Below, one piece after another: positions 12,709 through 23,731 of a stretch of 64,000 bases of DNA. Origin of the DNA: Stereocaulon alpinum (lineage: Eukaryota; Ascomycota; Lecanoromycetes; Lecanorales; Stereocaulaceae); the NCBI GenBank assembly GCA_018257865.1, contig JAEUBA010000092.1:1-64000 (forward strand), given 5' to 3'. The notes under the pieces were generated by a model, which ran no database searches, was not told the origin of the DNA, and was given only the letters and a program-made list of their open reading frames with translations. Both the position numbers and the translations under genes were made by a program. Numbering within the stretch: the first letter of the stretch is position 1; every line of letters starts with the position of its first letter.

Positions 12709-14874
12709 ATGGCCACTGAAACGATTCTCTTCCCGCCATCAAATAGAGTCTTACCAGGCTCGCAACTTCTTCCAACAGCACCCTTTCCTGACGCTCAAAA
12801 GATAGCATTTTCGGTCAGATCCACCGCTTCTCCAGACTCCATTGCCTCAGAATGGATCTCGTCCTTCACAAACCTCCTCAGTGAAGGTGATACCCCCGCA
12901 ACGACACTTTTCTTGAAGGAGTCCTGTTGGCGGGATTTGCTCTGTATGACGTGGGATTTTCACACACTCCAAGGACCCGAAGATATCATTACATTTGTGA
13001 AAAGCTCATCTAAAGACAACCAAATCACTAAGGTTAGCCTGGATAAGTCTGCCGCTCACAAGGTGCCACAACTTACAGCATTCGGTGATTTGAAAGTCGT
13101 CCTGGCGTTTCTCAACATAGAGACAAGCAATGGAAGGGGTGAAGGTTTAGTCAGACTAACACCTGATCCTGATGATGGTAGTAGTTGGAAAGCTTTTACT
13201 TTGTTTACAACTCTACAAGAACTTAAAGGACACGAGGAAAAGATCCACACTCGAAGGCCAACCGGACTTCCTGGCAACAATCTCGAGAACGGAGGTCTAA
13301 ACTGGAAAGATAGGCTTCTCGCCCAGAGAAACTTTGAGGGTGGCCGCGAGCCGACTGTTCTGATACTTGGTAGGCTACAAAGAGCCAGAGTGCTCGATAA
13401 TACCACCAGCTGACCGTTTTCATTTCCGAGGTGCTGGTCAAGGTGGACTTACTGTTGCTGCTAGGCTCAAGCAGCTGGGACTAGAGACCCTGATAATCGA
13501 TCAGAACCCTCGAATAGGTGACAATTGGCGCAACCGTTACCATCAATTAGTATTACATGACTCGGTCTGGTACGATTTAACAATGCATTCAGAAGCCATC
13601 AGCTAACAAAACATTGCAGGTTTGATCACATGCCATACTTGCATTTCCCTCCGAACTGGCCTGTAAGTTTATTACTTGAAGTTGCAGGAAGTAGACACTA
13701 AATCCAACGAAGGTATTTACCCCAAAGGACAAGCTCGCAGATTGGTTCGAGTATTATGCGGGTGTCTTAGAACTCAATGTGTGGACTGGGACAACTCTGG
13801 AAACATCAGAATGGTCCGAAAGTGCACGACAGTGGACTGTTGACCTTGTGCGAGAGGGTGATGGCAATAAAGAAACGAGTGACTAGATTCCGTTCAATCT
13901 TATCCGCACATCTGACGAGATAGAAGGGACTCTGCACCCGCGGCATATCATCTTGGCGACGGGGCACTCTGGGGAGCCGTCTGTACCCTCCAAGATCGCT
14001 GGGCTTGAAGACTTCAAGGGTGATCGTCTGGTCCACTCATCGAAATTCACCCAGCCTACAAAGAACGCCAAGGGCAAGAAAGCGGTTGTAGTTGGCTGCT
14101 GTAATTCCGGTCACGACATCGCCAGAGACTATTATGACCACGGTTACGATGTCACGATGGTGCAGCGTAGTAGCACTCTTGTCCTCACAAGCGAGACCTT
14201 GATTGACGTGACCATGAAAGGACTCTACGCAGAAGATGGAGTAAGACCTTCTGCTCACATGTGAAGAAATTTGCTAAGCTCTCCCTACCTGTTGCCAGCC
14301 TCCTGTTGAGGACGCAGATATTATCAATATGTCCGTTCCCAACCCCATTGCTAAACGCCTTCAGATAGCTGCTACAAATGAAATGATGCAGCGTGACAGC
14401 CTTCTCCTCCATGGCCTCACCGCCGCCGGGTTCGCCGTCGATAGTGGTCTCGATGGCTCCGGCCTGTGGATAAAATATCTTAGCCGAGGCGGCGGCTACT
14501 ACATAGACGTAGGAGCCTCGCAACTCATCGCAGACAAGAAGATCAAGATTAGGCAAGGACAAGAAGTCAAAGCTATCAAAGCCCACAGCATTGTTTTAGA
14601 AGATGACTCGGAGCTTGAAGCGGATGACATTGTCTTCGCAACGGGGTATCAGAATATGAGGGAGACAGCAAGGAAAGTATTTGGTAACGAGCTGGCGGAG
14701 AGGGTCCATGATGTTTGGGGCTTTGATAATGAAGGGGAGACGAGGGGCATGTGGCGGAGGAGCGGACATCCTGGCTTTTGGTTCTTTGGTGGGAATCTGG
14801 CACTTTGCCGGTTTTATTCGAGGCTGCTGGCTCTTCAGATCAAGGCTATTGAAGTTGGGATTACGAAGGCTTGA
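12709..14874 (+). CDS. flavin-containing monooxygenase with N-terminal NTF2-like domain
   Basis: Exons 12709-13369, 13431-13569, 13620-13662, 13713-13878, 13924-14240 and 14299-14874 give 633 residues. Residues about 40-190 look like the NTF2/SnoaL-like domain that precedes the catalytic part in many fungal FMO-like proteins. The FAD loop G-A-G-Q-G-G is split by intron 1. Next come G-D-N-W-R, then 'H-D-S-V-W-F-D-H-M-P-Y', 'A-T-G-H-S-G' and the NADP loop G-C-C-N-S-G; a late F-A-T-G-Y motif closes the domain. Expected activity is NADPH- and O2-dependent oxygenation, as in YUCCA-type or Baeyer-Villiger-like enzymes; the substrate is unknown. The 45-bp fourth intron removes an in-frame stop (GTGACT...GATAG) and restores a continuous family match, which supports it. 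All junction phases agree. Confidence 0.9.
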
Positions 14875-15164
14875 TTGGCCAATGGCTTGCAAATGAACTT
14901 CTCCAGATATCAGAATGGGTATTGCAAATAATCAAAGACGTAAACAACGCGTGATTTCTACCACTGTGCAAGACGTATATATTCTTAGAGAAGAAAACTT
15001 CCACACACTTCCGAGAGTAAAAAGCGTGAAGCAAGGAACGGAAGCGAGATTGATGGAAATAAAGAGGTCACGTATATTGAGGTTCGTTTGTGATCGCAAT
15101 CTTGGCGCTCCACACAACCACATCCCATACCCCACTCCCGCTCCTTTACCCCACAGCCAACACG

Positions 15165-16432
15165 ATGTCCTTCCGCAAACGCAACATCGGCCTAACGACC
15201 CCCTCATCTCCCTCCCCACAGCCGCCCCACATATCTCCCACGCCCACCCCAGGCGTCCGCCCCTCCCCCCTAGACGGCCGTCCCACAACCTCAACCGGCA
15301 CCCCCTCCCTCGACGACATCCTAGCCGGGCACGCAGGTCTCGCACTTGGTAATTGCCTTCTCATAGAGGAGAATGGCACTACGGATTTTGCGGGGGCGCT
15401 GCTGAGGTATTATGTCGCTGAGGGGGTCGTGCAGGGACATAGGGTGCATGTTGTTGGTGTGGGGGAGGGGTGGGGGAGGGAGTTGCCTGGCCTTGTTGGA
15501 GGGATTGGAGGCGGAATGAATGGGGAAGAGGGTGTTAGTGGGGTGGAGAAGGAGAAGATGAAGATTGCGTGGCGGTACGAGAGGTTGGGGGAGTTTGGAG
15601 GTGGAGGGTCAACGGCGGGGTCAAGAGGTGGGAGTGCTCTTGTCCTTGATATGTGCTTTGTAGATATGAGAAGATGTGTTCAATCAGGCCGTCAGTGCTC
15701 GTTCAATGATCCAGGCTGATGAATACAGCACCGCCAACGCCGAATAGAGGACCCATACCACCGGGTAAAGGATCGGGACAAACAGAAACGCCGACGCCTG
15801 CAGCATTCACCCACGCCTTCGACCTAACCAAACGCCTTACCGTACCTCCAGGCTCAATCACCTACATCCCAATCTCACCTTCCCCCAACTCCAACCCCTT
15901 CTCCTCCATCATCTCATCCCTAACCCACTCCCTCAATTCCACTCCACTAACCACGATCCACCGCCTCATCATCCCAACCATCCTCTCCCCAGCCCTCTAC
16001 CCATCCCATTCATGTATTCCCAACCATCTCCTTTCATTTCTCCACTCTCTCCGTGCCCTCCTCCGCTCGCACACAACCCGCCTATCAGCTATGCTTACGC
16101 TACCGCTTTCGCTTCACCCACGCTCCACGGGCCTGGTCCGCTGGATTGAACATCTCTGCGACGGGGTTCTGGAGCTGGCTCCATTCCCGCATAAGGTGGA
16201 GATCGAGCCGCCGGGTGGGAAGGCCGGAAAAGGGGAGAGCGAGAACCCGCAGGGAATGGTGAAGGTGCATAAGTTGCCAGTGTTGACGGAGAGAGGCGGT
16301 GGTGGAGGCGGTGGAGATGATTTGGCGTTTTCGTTGAGTCGGAGGCGTTTTGTGGTAAGGAAGTTCAGTTTGCCGCCTGTGGAGGGGGATCAGGAGGCGC
16401 AGAAGGGGGAGGTGAAGGATATTGAATTCTAG
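15165..16432 (+). CDS. ELP4: Elongator complex subunit ELP4
   Basis: ELP4 belongs to the RecA-like ELP4-5-6 ring of Elongator, which supports tRNA wobble-uridine (U34) modification. Exons 15165-15627 and 15729-16432 give 388 residues. Family marks are the basic start with 'F-R-K-R', the 'S-L-D-D-I-L-A-G-H-A-G-L-A-L-G' segment, 'K-M-K-I-A-W-R-Y' before the intron and 'F-D-L-T-K-R' after it. The Gly-rich stretch and the tail 'F-V-V-R-K-F-S-L-P-P' also fit. As known for ELP4, there is no Walker A. The single 101-bp intron is longer than its neighbours, so its donor (GTGGGA at 15628) is the least certain point. An upstream in-frame ATG-like start at 15090 is rejected because family similarity begins at 15165. 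Proline-rich linkers (after residue 12 and after the intron) are low complexity. Confidence 0.88.
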
Positions 16433-16642
16433 AGTTGAGAATGGTTGCACTACTAGCACAGGGCTTGACCATTGCCGGATTTAACCTCATCCCTCTTCTC
16501 CTCGTGACAACTCCTTGCTGCTATGCTCCTCACAGTCATGTCGGAAAATCCCTTCTGATTGACTGTTTGCTGAGCAACCCAGTGCTTATGGATCGTGAAT
16601 CATCCCTAATCCTGTGATAGTTCGCCTGGCTTACTACGCCAT

Positions 16643-18745
16643 TCAACATAGCACACCATTGATCGGATAGACATCAGTCTTTTTATCTTCATGGTCCGAA
16701 GTTGCATTGGCCAACAAAGCTGGTGTGGGAAATGAAGGTTGGCAAATCGGTTCTGCTGCCTTCTTTGCAAAAAATTCCATCATCTTTTCGACATCAGCTT
16801 GCGAGATTAGTCGATTGTTCTCATAATAGTTCGTAAGACTACTGAGTTGAGACTCCGATAGATGATTCGCACCCCTCGAAAGTAAGAAGGAGACCATACT
16901 GTAGTTCAAGTAGGCTGCGGCTTTCCAAAGCGGAGACCGTTGTAAGTCATCGAGAGCGTTCAAATCCGCGCCGCTGGTCAGTAACAAGTCAAAAACTTCT
17001 TTATACTGGTCGTCGATGTCTTCGATACTATATCGTCGTTTCATTAATATACGAATAGCTTGGTTGCCATGTTTATCGGTCGCACGCACGTTCGCTTTGT
17101 ACTTGAGCAGAATTTGGACAATTGATTTGAGATCCTCTGGGTGCTCAGAAAAGGAGCTCTTTCTCCTTATCGATGTGGGACAAACAAATACAAATAATGC
17201 ATAGTGCAAGGCTGTTTTTCCCCCAAAATCTCCTTTGAAGTCGATGTCCGGATCTAGACCATGTTCTAGGAGCTCTTCTACAGCACTGGGCTTCGCAGAT
17301 ATAACGGCAGTGGATAGTATGTTATCGGGCAGCTCCAATCCTGCTTTCGTATACAATGCAAGAAGGATACGAATATTGAGGACGTAGCCTTGCTCGCAGG
17401 CCACGTGCAAAGGTGTTCGACTACCCCAAATTTCCCCGTTCAAATTTGCCCCCCTGCTAGAAAGGAACTCTATCATATCAGGCTGCTCGAGAGAACATGC
17501 TGCGCGATGTAGAGGCTGACGGCTGTATTCATCTTTGTGATTGATATCAGCACCGTCGTCCAGTAAGATGCTTACTACTTCTGAGCTACCAACTTCGCAG
17601 GCGTAGTGGATGGGACGGCTTCCTCGGTAGTCGCTACTGTCAACACGGGCTCCTTTCTGCAGGAGAAGTCTTGTCATAGGCGCATGGCCATACTTTGCAG
17701 CAAAATGAAGTGGAGTCCACTTCAAATCATCATCAGTGTGGTCGTTGATAACAGCGCCACCAGCTACTAATTCCTCCATAAGCTCAATATTTCCATCCTC
17801 TGCTACAACATGTACAGGTCTGTAGCCAGGCTTCGCTTTTGCCATAAGCTCATGCACGTGGTTGGACTGAGTTAGTGTTGTATCCTGGACAACTTCAGCT
17901 TCCTCTACCTTCGTTGCGCTGTTTCTCCGCATTTGATTGGGCTGATTCGCTTTTCCAGTTGCGATAACCTTGTTGTGGATCACTGAACTTGACATCGGGT
18001 TTCTGTGATTCCTCTTACACACCATAGCCGTGAATAGCTCATTCTCAAAGCTTAGTGGTTTGTAAACCATGTCTACACTTTCGACGCTGATGTTGGTATC
18101 TCTGCGGTAGGTTGACAATGACCTACGGGATGACATGCGTGAAGGGACAATTGACAAGGCGCTTTCGTCATATTGTCGAAATTTCAGCTCCGATTCCCTC
18201 AGCAATTTCACACAATGCTCGGAATTAGGACTAATTGCTTGTTAATAAGTCTACTAGGATTGCGTCTTGTATTAAGAATAATGGAGTCAGGAGACCTACA
18301 GCTGTAGAACTTGCAACAAGAGATTCATTGTCAATACCTGATCCCTCACTCGGTCCCGGTGAAGGTGCAGCAAGTTCTCGTTCCACATGGATTTAGAACG
18401 CTGTCTCAAGCTCATCGTCTTCTTCGCATTCCGATATGGAACAAGATCCTCTTCCAAAGCCGATATGACCAAATCTCCGCACTCAAGAGACTGGTCTAGC
18501 CGCTCCAGTAGCTCTAGACCAGATCTCCGTGCGTCCTCATTCTTTTGGCACTCGATTGACCACTCTCTGATTCGACTCCATGCCGCTTTGATTGTGTCCA
18601 CTTGCTGGATCATCATCTTGATCGCAAGCTCGGCTTGTTTGAATTTGCCCGCAAGGTCGTTCAGTGTGTTCACGACGCTGCCGCATTTTATGAGCAGTCC
18701 TGCAGAGCCGTCAATGAGACCAATGATCATCGCTACCTCTGCCAT
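16643..18745 (-). CDS. ankyrin-repeat protein with Helo-like/SesA-like N-terminal domain
   Basis: Exons 18300-18745 and 16643-18230 give 677 residues; the 69-bp intron joins in phase. Residues 1 to about 120 are helical and begin with the pattern 'M-A-E-V...I-I-G-L-I-D-G-S-A-G-L', which resembles the N-terminal domains of fungal NLR-like (STAND) proteins and HET-s/SesA-related proteins. From about residue 285 to the end come eight or nine ankyrin repeats with clear 'T-P-L-H-F-A-A-K-Y-G-H' cores. There is no NACHT or NB-ARC domain between the two parts, only a Ser/basic linker. Such proteins are thought to act in fungal non-self recognition or signalling, but nothing here shows that directly. 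The ATG at 18745 starts the family-like N-terminus. Confidence 0.8.
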
Positions 18746-20167
18746 GATCGCAGTGTGGATGATGTCGATGGTAAGGACGATGAAGTTGACGATGACGATA
18801 ACGCTGACAACGATGATGGTACTAATGACGATCGTTCCTCCAGCTTCCTGATTCGAGAGTGTAAGCTATCAGGTGACGCAGATGGCAAGGCGGGACCAAT
18901 TCGCATATCTGATATCAAAGATTGCAAATCCGAAAACTGAACACAATGATGGGAATGATGTCAATACGCTAATTTCCGTTGCACAGGACGAGCGGATGGT
19001 GTTTTTTGGATGGACTAGGATGAGAGGTACATGGAAAGAGTAATTGAAAGGTGGGGTGGGCAGGGCGTCGATAAGGCTGTAGCGCTATTCTATATATAGA
19101 CTTCATGGAAACTCTCCAAATGTATGGAGCCTCCTTCATGCTTCCCTAATAGATGGTGATCTCAGAATGTGATGGCACTGTAGTTAGATATACGGGCAAT
19201 ATCATCGACTAATGCTACGCCACAGATTGGGGCATTGAAAGCACAATATCTACCAGAAGTATGAAGGTGGGTAAAAGGTCAGTATGATTCGTTCGTTGGC
19301 CATGTTGAAGACTTGCCGTGGGTTCTGAAAGCACTGGGTATGATGTCTGCGACATGGGAATTTGCTCGGTAGTAGTCAGATAGTTTCAATGGTAGTGTAA
19401 GGTAACATGATACCAGAGATTTTTTATTCGTGTATATTTTGACTGTTTATACGCAGTGAGCGTAGACACGTCAAAAATTTTGGGCCAGATGATAACGAAG
19501 CAGCAAGAGAGTGGGCGGATTCCATGATCAAGAGACATATTCCAAGGTGACAGGGGTTGAACTATCACCCTTGTGTGAGATACTTGTTCCTGTTTATCAG
19601 CTAGACCAAGAGCGAAAATCCGCGCTCTGTACCTGCAGATTCCCTTGGGCTTGTAATGTGCATTTTATGAACACTGGTCAAACCATTAGGCATGGAGGTG
19701 CTTGGTTGTAGGAGAGTCAGGAGTAGCAACGGAAGGACGGTAGACGCGGTTGAAGCATTAAGCATTGACATGGTTGGCAGGCTGTATAACAGCACAGAGT
19801 AATGGATATCATCGAACACCAGTAAGTAATGACTCATCGAACTCATTCCATGTAAGAGGAGATGCTGCTCATTTCTCGTCTTTAGCAAGAATCAGAGATG
19901 CAAAGGCACTTCGATCATCGAAGCACAGCAGACAAGAGCATTCGTGTGCGAGCCCCGGCTTATAATGTATAGCACTATTACATTACCTTCAAACACAAGC
20001 GTTCGGCCCTTTACGGGATTAGATCGGACGTGTAACGTCGGCGTGAAAGCGCAAAAGTAAATACAATCTACGAAACGTTCCTCATGGAAGAAATAAATCT
20101 TATACCCTACCCAGCCCCTACTCCTTTCCCCTAACCGGTTTGATAGGCTTACTCCCCACCGCAAGCA
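18746..20167. other. intergenic stretch without supported genes
   Basis: The first part is the upstream region of the Helo-ankyrin gene and contains GATGAC-type short repeats (18750-18840) that create chance acidic frames. I see no RNA gene or other repeat in the rest. Frames of 60-95 codons have no recognisable content. Confidence 0.5.
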
Positions 20168-20570
20168 TCAACCAAACATCCCCCGGTCCCTTTTACCCCT
20201 TTGACCCAACCAGGAAGTATATGGGAAACCCAGTATCAAAGGCGCTGCGTTACCAATCTCCTCTATCTCCTCATCACTCAGCTCCAGACTCAGAGCGTCG
20301 ATGTTGCCTTTCAAGTGCTCGATATTTCACCCACCGATGATGGGGAAGACGTATGGTGCTTTATGCATCACGTAAGCCAGCTCCACACCTGTGATAGCCG
20401 TCTTCTTCTTGCTGGCGATTGTTTCCAGCTTATGCGCGAGCTTCAAATTCTTTTCCGAGGGACCACCCAGAGTGCGGCCGCCTTCTCCTGATCTGTCAAT
20501 ATGCTCTCGTTGCTGCCTCGTTTTGAGTTCTCCTCCACCGAGGGCACCCCATGGTGCTGATCCCATTGAC
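20168..20570 (-). pseudogene. aldo-keto reductase, C-terminal fragment, broken
   Basis: Read on the minus strand, this stretch matches the C-terminal third of fungal aldo-keto reductases of the norsolorinic-acid-reductase/AAD type. It shows 'A-P-W-G-A-L-G-G-G', then 'G-G-P-S-E-K', 'A-L/V-A-Y-V-M-H-K-A-P-Y-V-F-P-I-I-G-G', and after an in-frame TGA (20327-20329) 'I-E-H-L-K-G-N-I', 'L-S-L-E-L-S-D-E-E-I' and 'G-F-P'. The TGA falls where functional proteins have Arg-Lys. The frame then ends early at 20168. No matching N-terminal half (TIM-barrel start, catalytic Tyr/Lys) was recognised upstream, so the gene is truncated as well as interrupted. The stop cannot be removed by an intron of reasonable size. 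Confidence 0.8.
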
Positions 20571-21318
20571 AGCAGCAGAGGGAGAGAGGAGGCGGTGACG
20601 CCCAAGGATTGACTTTGGTAGGGTGCCGGATCCATTCTGAAATTGTTCCTTGGATGGCGCACACTAATCAGGGAGTACAGAAATCACTCAGATCTTTACA
20701 CCTTCCACTTTGAGGTTCCGTCGGTAGTCGTCCGATTGTAGCACTTTGGCCCGCTCTGTGTTGCATCATTGTGAGCTTACCAGTTCCGTACTATCCACGA
20801 CCTAGTGCTTGGTCGTCTTACTCTCTTCCCACGGCATTGGCTGGTGGCTCTTTCGCTAACCCAATTGCATCTTCGAAGCGCGATTGTGCGTTGCACAAAG
20901 GTGCCTCTGGTTAGCTCGGTCGGTCAGAAGGCCGTGGATGGCAGAGACGACAAACAGTTGAAAAGCAGGTCCAGACATGGGCAAATTAGATAACAGTCTT
21001 CAATTACCCGCCTCAACTTCTATGATGCTGTACAATATATACAACCCAAGCTAAAGAAGCTAGGAAGCCATGCGAATTACAAATGGTGCGCGCTGTCATA
21101 TGCAACGTATGGGGTATAGTCGAACATAAATATAGCACAATCGGAAGGTGACAAGCTCTTGCTACTTGTCTCGGTAGACTCGAAACGCAGCGGTATCTCC
21201 GAAGCTATGAAGGGATCCTGAACGCCAGACTGAAAACCCAGCAGCATGTGCTCATGGCGCCGACCTCTCGTAGAACCGGAAAAGGGAAAATCTACTGGCG
21301 GTACGTATATAAGACAAC
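20571..21318. other. intergenic stretch, possibly decayed 5' part of the reductase
   Basis: No open frame or RNA gene is supported here. Its position, upstream of the broken reductase fragment on the minus strand, makes decayed coding sequence likely, but I could not recognise any of it. Confidence 0.4.
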
Positions 21319-23213
21319 TCAAAGTCCAAAGCCTCCAGGAGGACCGCTAGCTCCGTTGTCAGAGGACGCATCTCCTTCGATAGTCTGCTTCCAGTATTCG
21401 GGTAGGCAAACGCAGACAAGCTGATTTTGTGTCAGCTACAATAAGTCAAAGAGAAAGGACCACTTACTGGGAATGCTTTAAGCTCCCCACTCGGGGGAGG
21501 AGAGCCTCCTCTGCCAGATCCATTGGAAACTCCACTGTCCCTTTGTAGCTTGCGCTTTGGATCGTAGTCTTCCGCTCGTTCGTTTAATCGTACACCGGTT
21601 GCCCACCCATCGTCCCAGATGCCTACGACCTTGAGCATGTCACCTCTTTCAAGCTCAAACTCGTCACCTGCCCGTGGCTGGTATGCCCAGAGAGTGGCAA
21701 CTTTATCGTTTGGATGGATCTCGTCATCTGAATAATAGTCTTTGAAAAACGGAAGCTGCTCTGACTGTCCACTGGTGACACCTTCGGGTGAGGAAAGCTG
21801 TCCGTCCGTGTCTGGTGAACTGGGGTCATCCAATGCTCCTAATACAGACTGACTTGACAATGACCCATTCCGCCTCCCTGCGGTCGGTGCAGCTTTGCGA
21901 GCCTCAGGAGTGTCGCCATAATATCCTTCGGATTCAGATGTATCGCCGTAGCGTTTGTTGGTCCCTCGGGCCGCACCACCCAGCGCCGCCACGCCGTAGG
22001 ATGGTGAGTCGCTAGAATTACCTTCCAGGGCTGACATCCGCGCAACACGTCCTCCAGGCTGTGGTCCGTAATCTGGCGGAAGCTCCTGGTTTCCTGCTTG
22101 TGCTGCAAATGCCATGCTGGGCCCGCCACGACGCGGAGGTGTAGGCTGGTTGAAGACATTGGTCTGACGGTCTCTTCGTCGCCTGCGAAAGCATACGCAA
22201 CACAAAAGCAGCAGGCCGAGCAGTAGGACCGCCCCAACTACAGCACCGACAACAATACCGGCAATTGCACCCCCTGAGAGACCCGCACTCTGATGTGCCG
22301 CTCCACTAGTGGCGGAGGGAGTGCTGCTAGATGTTTGGGTCGGAAATAGAGGAGGCATGGTGGTCATCGTAGGTAGTGTGACGCCTTGACACCGATTGGT
22401 CACATTTGACCCAATGCAGCATGAGTCTGTTGCATTGGGAGAGCTGGTTCGGCAGTAGCCGCAGAGGCCTTGAAGATTCGTGGAGAAGCCGCAGTCGTTT
22501 GGTTCGTTCTCTTCTCCAGTAATACATCCCCCACTAAGTGAGTCACTAGGAAGGGCACAGTTCGTGAAATCTGCACGTATCTGGTCCAAGTAGCCTGGGC
22601 GGGGATTGCTGCAAAGCTGGCTGTTGATGGTAATCCCTTCTTCACTGGTAGCCTGTTGAGCCTGATTCGAGTCAGCACAAGCTCTTCCAACAGCAACATC
22701 CCATTAAACATACACAAGATTCAGCACATAGCGGCGGCGATTGCGCACTTGAAAGCGAGCATGGCTTGATCGAGTTCTGTACAATGGCATTACAAATTAC
22801 ACTAGTTGTATATCGTGCGTAAAGATTAGTTGTATTGGTGAGGTTGACATTGCTGCACCCAAGCAGTGTCTGATACCTAGTAATGACATCAGTGAATGTC
22901 CTGCCGTCTGAACCATGGTAGGTACTTTAATTCAACGTAGCTCGCATTAACATATTGGCTTAATTGGGTATCGAAGGTTTGGGTATTGGAAACGAATGCA
23001 AGAAAAGGACTGCAGGCTGTCAGCAACGCGCAATGGCAGCCGTCGTGGACATGCTCACAAAAGCCCAGTAAGAGTAGCATCCGTGGATATGGATGATGCA
23101 TTGAAGGCCGAGCATTGAGTTGAGCCCTTCAGAGGTACGCAATTCTGTGCTGCGGCTGTAGCCACTACGGATGTGAGCGCTGCGAGCAGAGTAGTAGATC
23201 TTATTACTGCCAT
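21319..23213 (-). CDS. one-pass membrane protein with Cys-rich exterior and cytoplasmic SH3 domain
   Basis: Exons 23059-23213, 22926-23009, 22714-22876, 21468-22661 and 21319-21420 give 565 residues, with all four introns (47-52 bp) in phase. A signal peptide (M-A-V-I-R...A-A-A-Q, about 21 residues) leads into an extracellular Cys-rich region of about 200 residues with N-glycosylation sites such as N-L-T-N-T-T. A Ser/Thr stalk follows, then a Gly/Ala/Val/Leu membrane helix (about 265-292) flanked by C-C-V-C-F-R-R-R-R-R. The cytoplasmic part is disordered and acidic and carries an SH3 domain (about 453-495: 'A-L-W-A-Y' type start, 'D-E-F-E-L-E-R-G-D', 'D-D-G-W-A-T-G') near the end. This layout is common in uncharacterised ascomycete proteins and recalls Fus1/Sho1-like surface signalling proteins, but no orthology is claimed. 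It diverges from the ProRS gene. Confidence 0.85.
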
Positions 23214-23731
23214 GTCTCTCTTCTTTGTCGGACGAACGCTTCGCTGGCGGATTGACGATGTCTGCTTGTCGGCGCGAGCGTACGCATTGGGCGCCTCAGG
23301 TTGCGTATGCATCAACGCATCATGTTGGTCGGCGTGTAGACTAACTCTTAACTACCTCTGTTCGAAGTAATGAAGCTTGCACGCCAAGCGATGTACTCCT
23401 AGAACTAGCTTTCCTTCGATGGTCTCAAATGGCTGCTTCTCTGGGACTGATAAGGTTGTCGTTCGGAGACACGATACGGACCCTAAAGACACAGATACAA
23501 GAATGAAAGAGTAATGAGCGACAAATGTTGATGAAGGAAAGAGCAGCTGGCAGCGGGCACATATTGGGGGAAACATCACGATTGGTATTGGCGAATGGGA
23601 AATTACCACGCTATGCTGCTAGTTCCCGGCTCCAAGCTTGACCGCAACGCTAGTCCATATGGGGTTCAACGCACAGCAACAACTACTTTTGACTCACTTG
23701 CCTAGAGCTTTTCTTTCACTCCACACTTACA
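23214..23731. promoter_or_regulatory. divergent upstream region, SH3 membrane protein / ProRS
   Basis: This is 518 bp of non-coding DNA between two diverging start codons. The last 40 bp before the ProRS start are pyrimidine-rich (CTTTTCTTTCACTCC), as usual before highly expressed fungal genes. I identified no specific factor site. Confidence 0.5.

Noticed and set aside
18387..18940. Plus-strand acidic and Met/Thr-rich frames opposite the Helo-ankyrin gene start
   Set aside because: They arise from GATGAC-type short repeats and from the antisense of a real exon.
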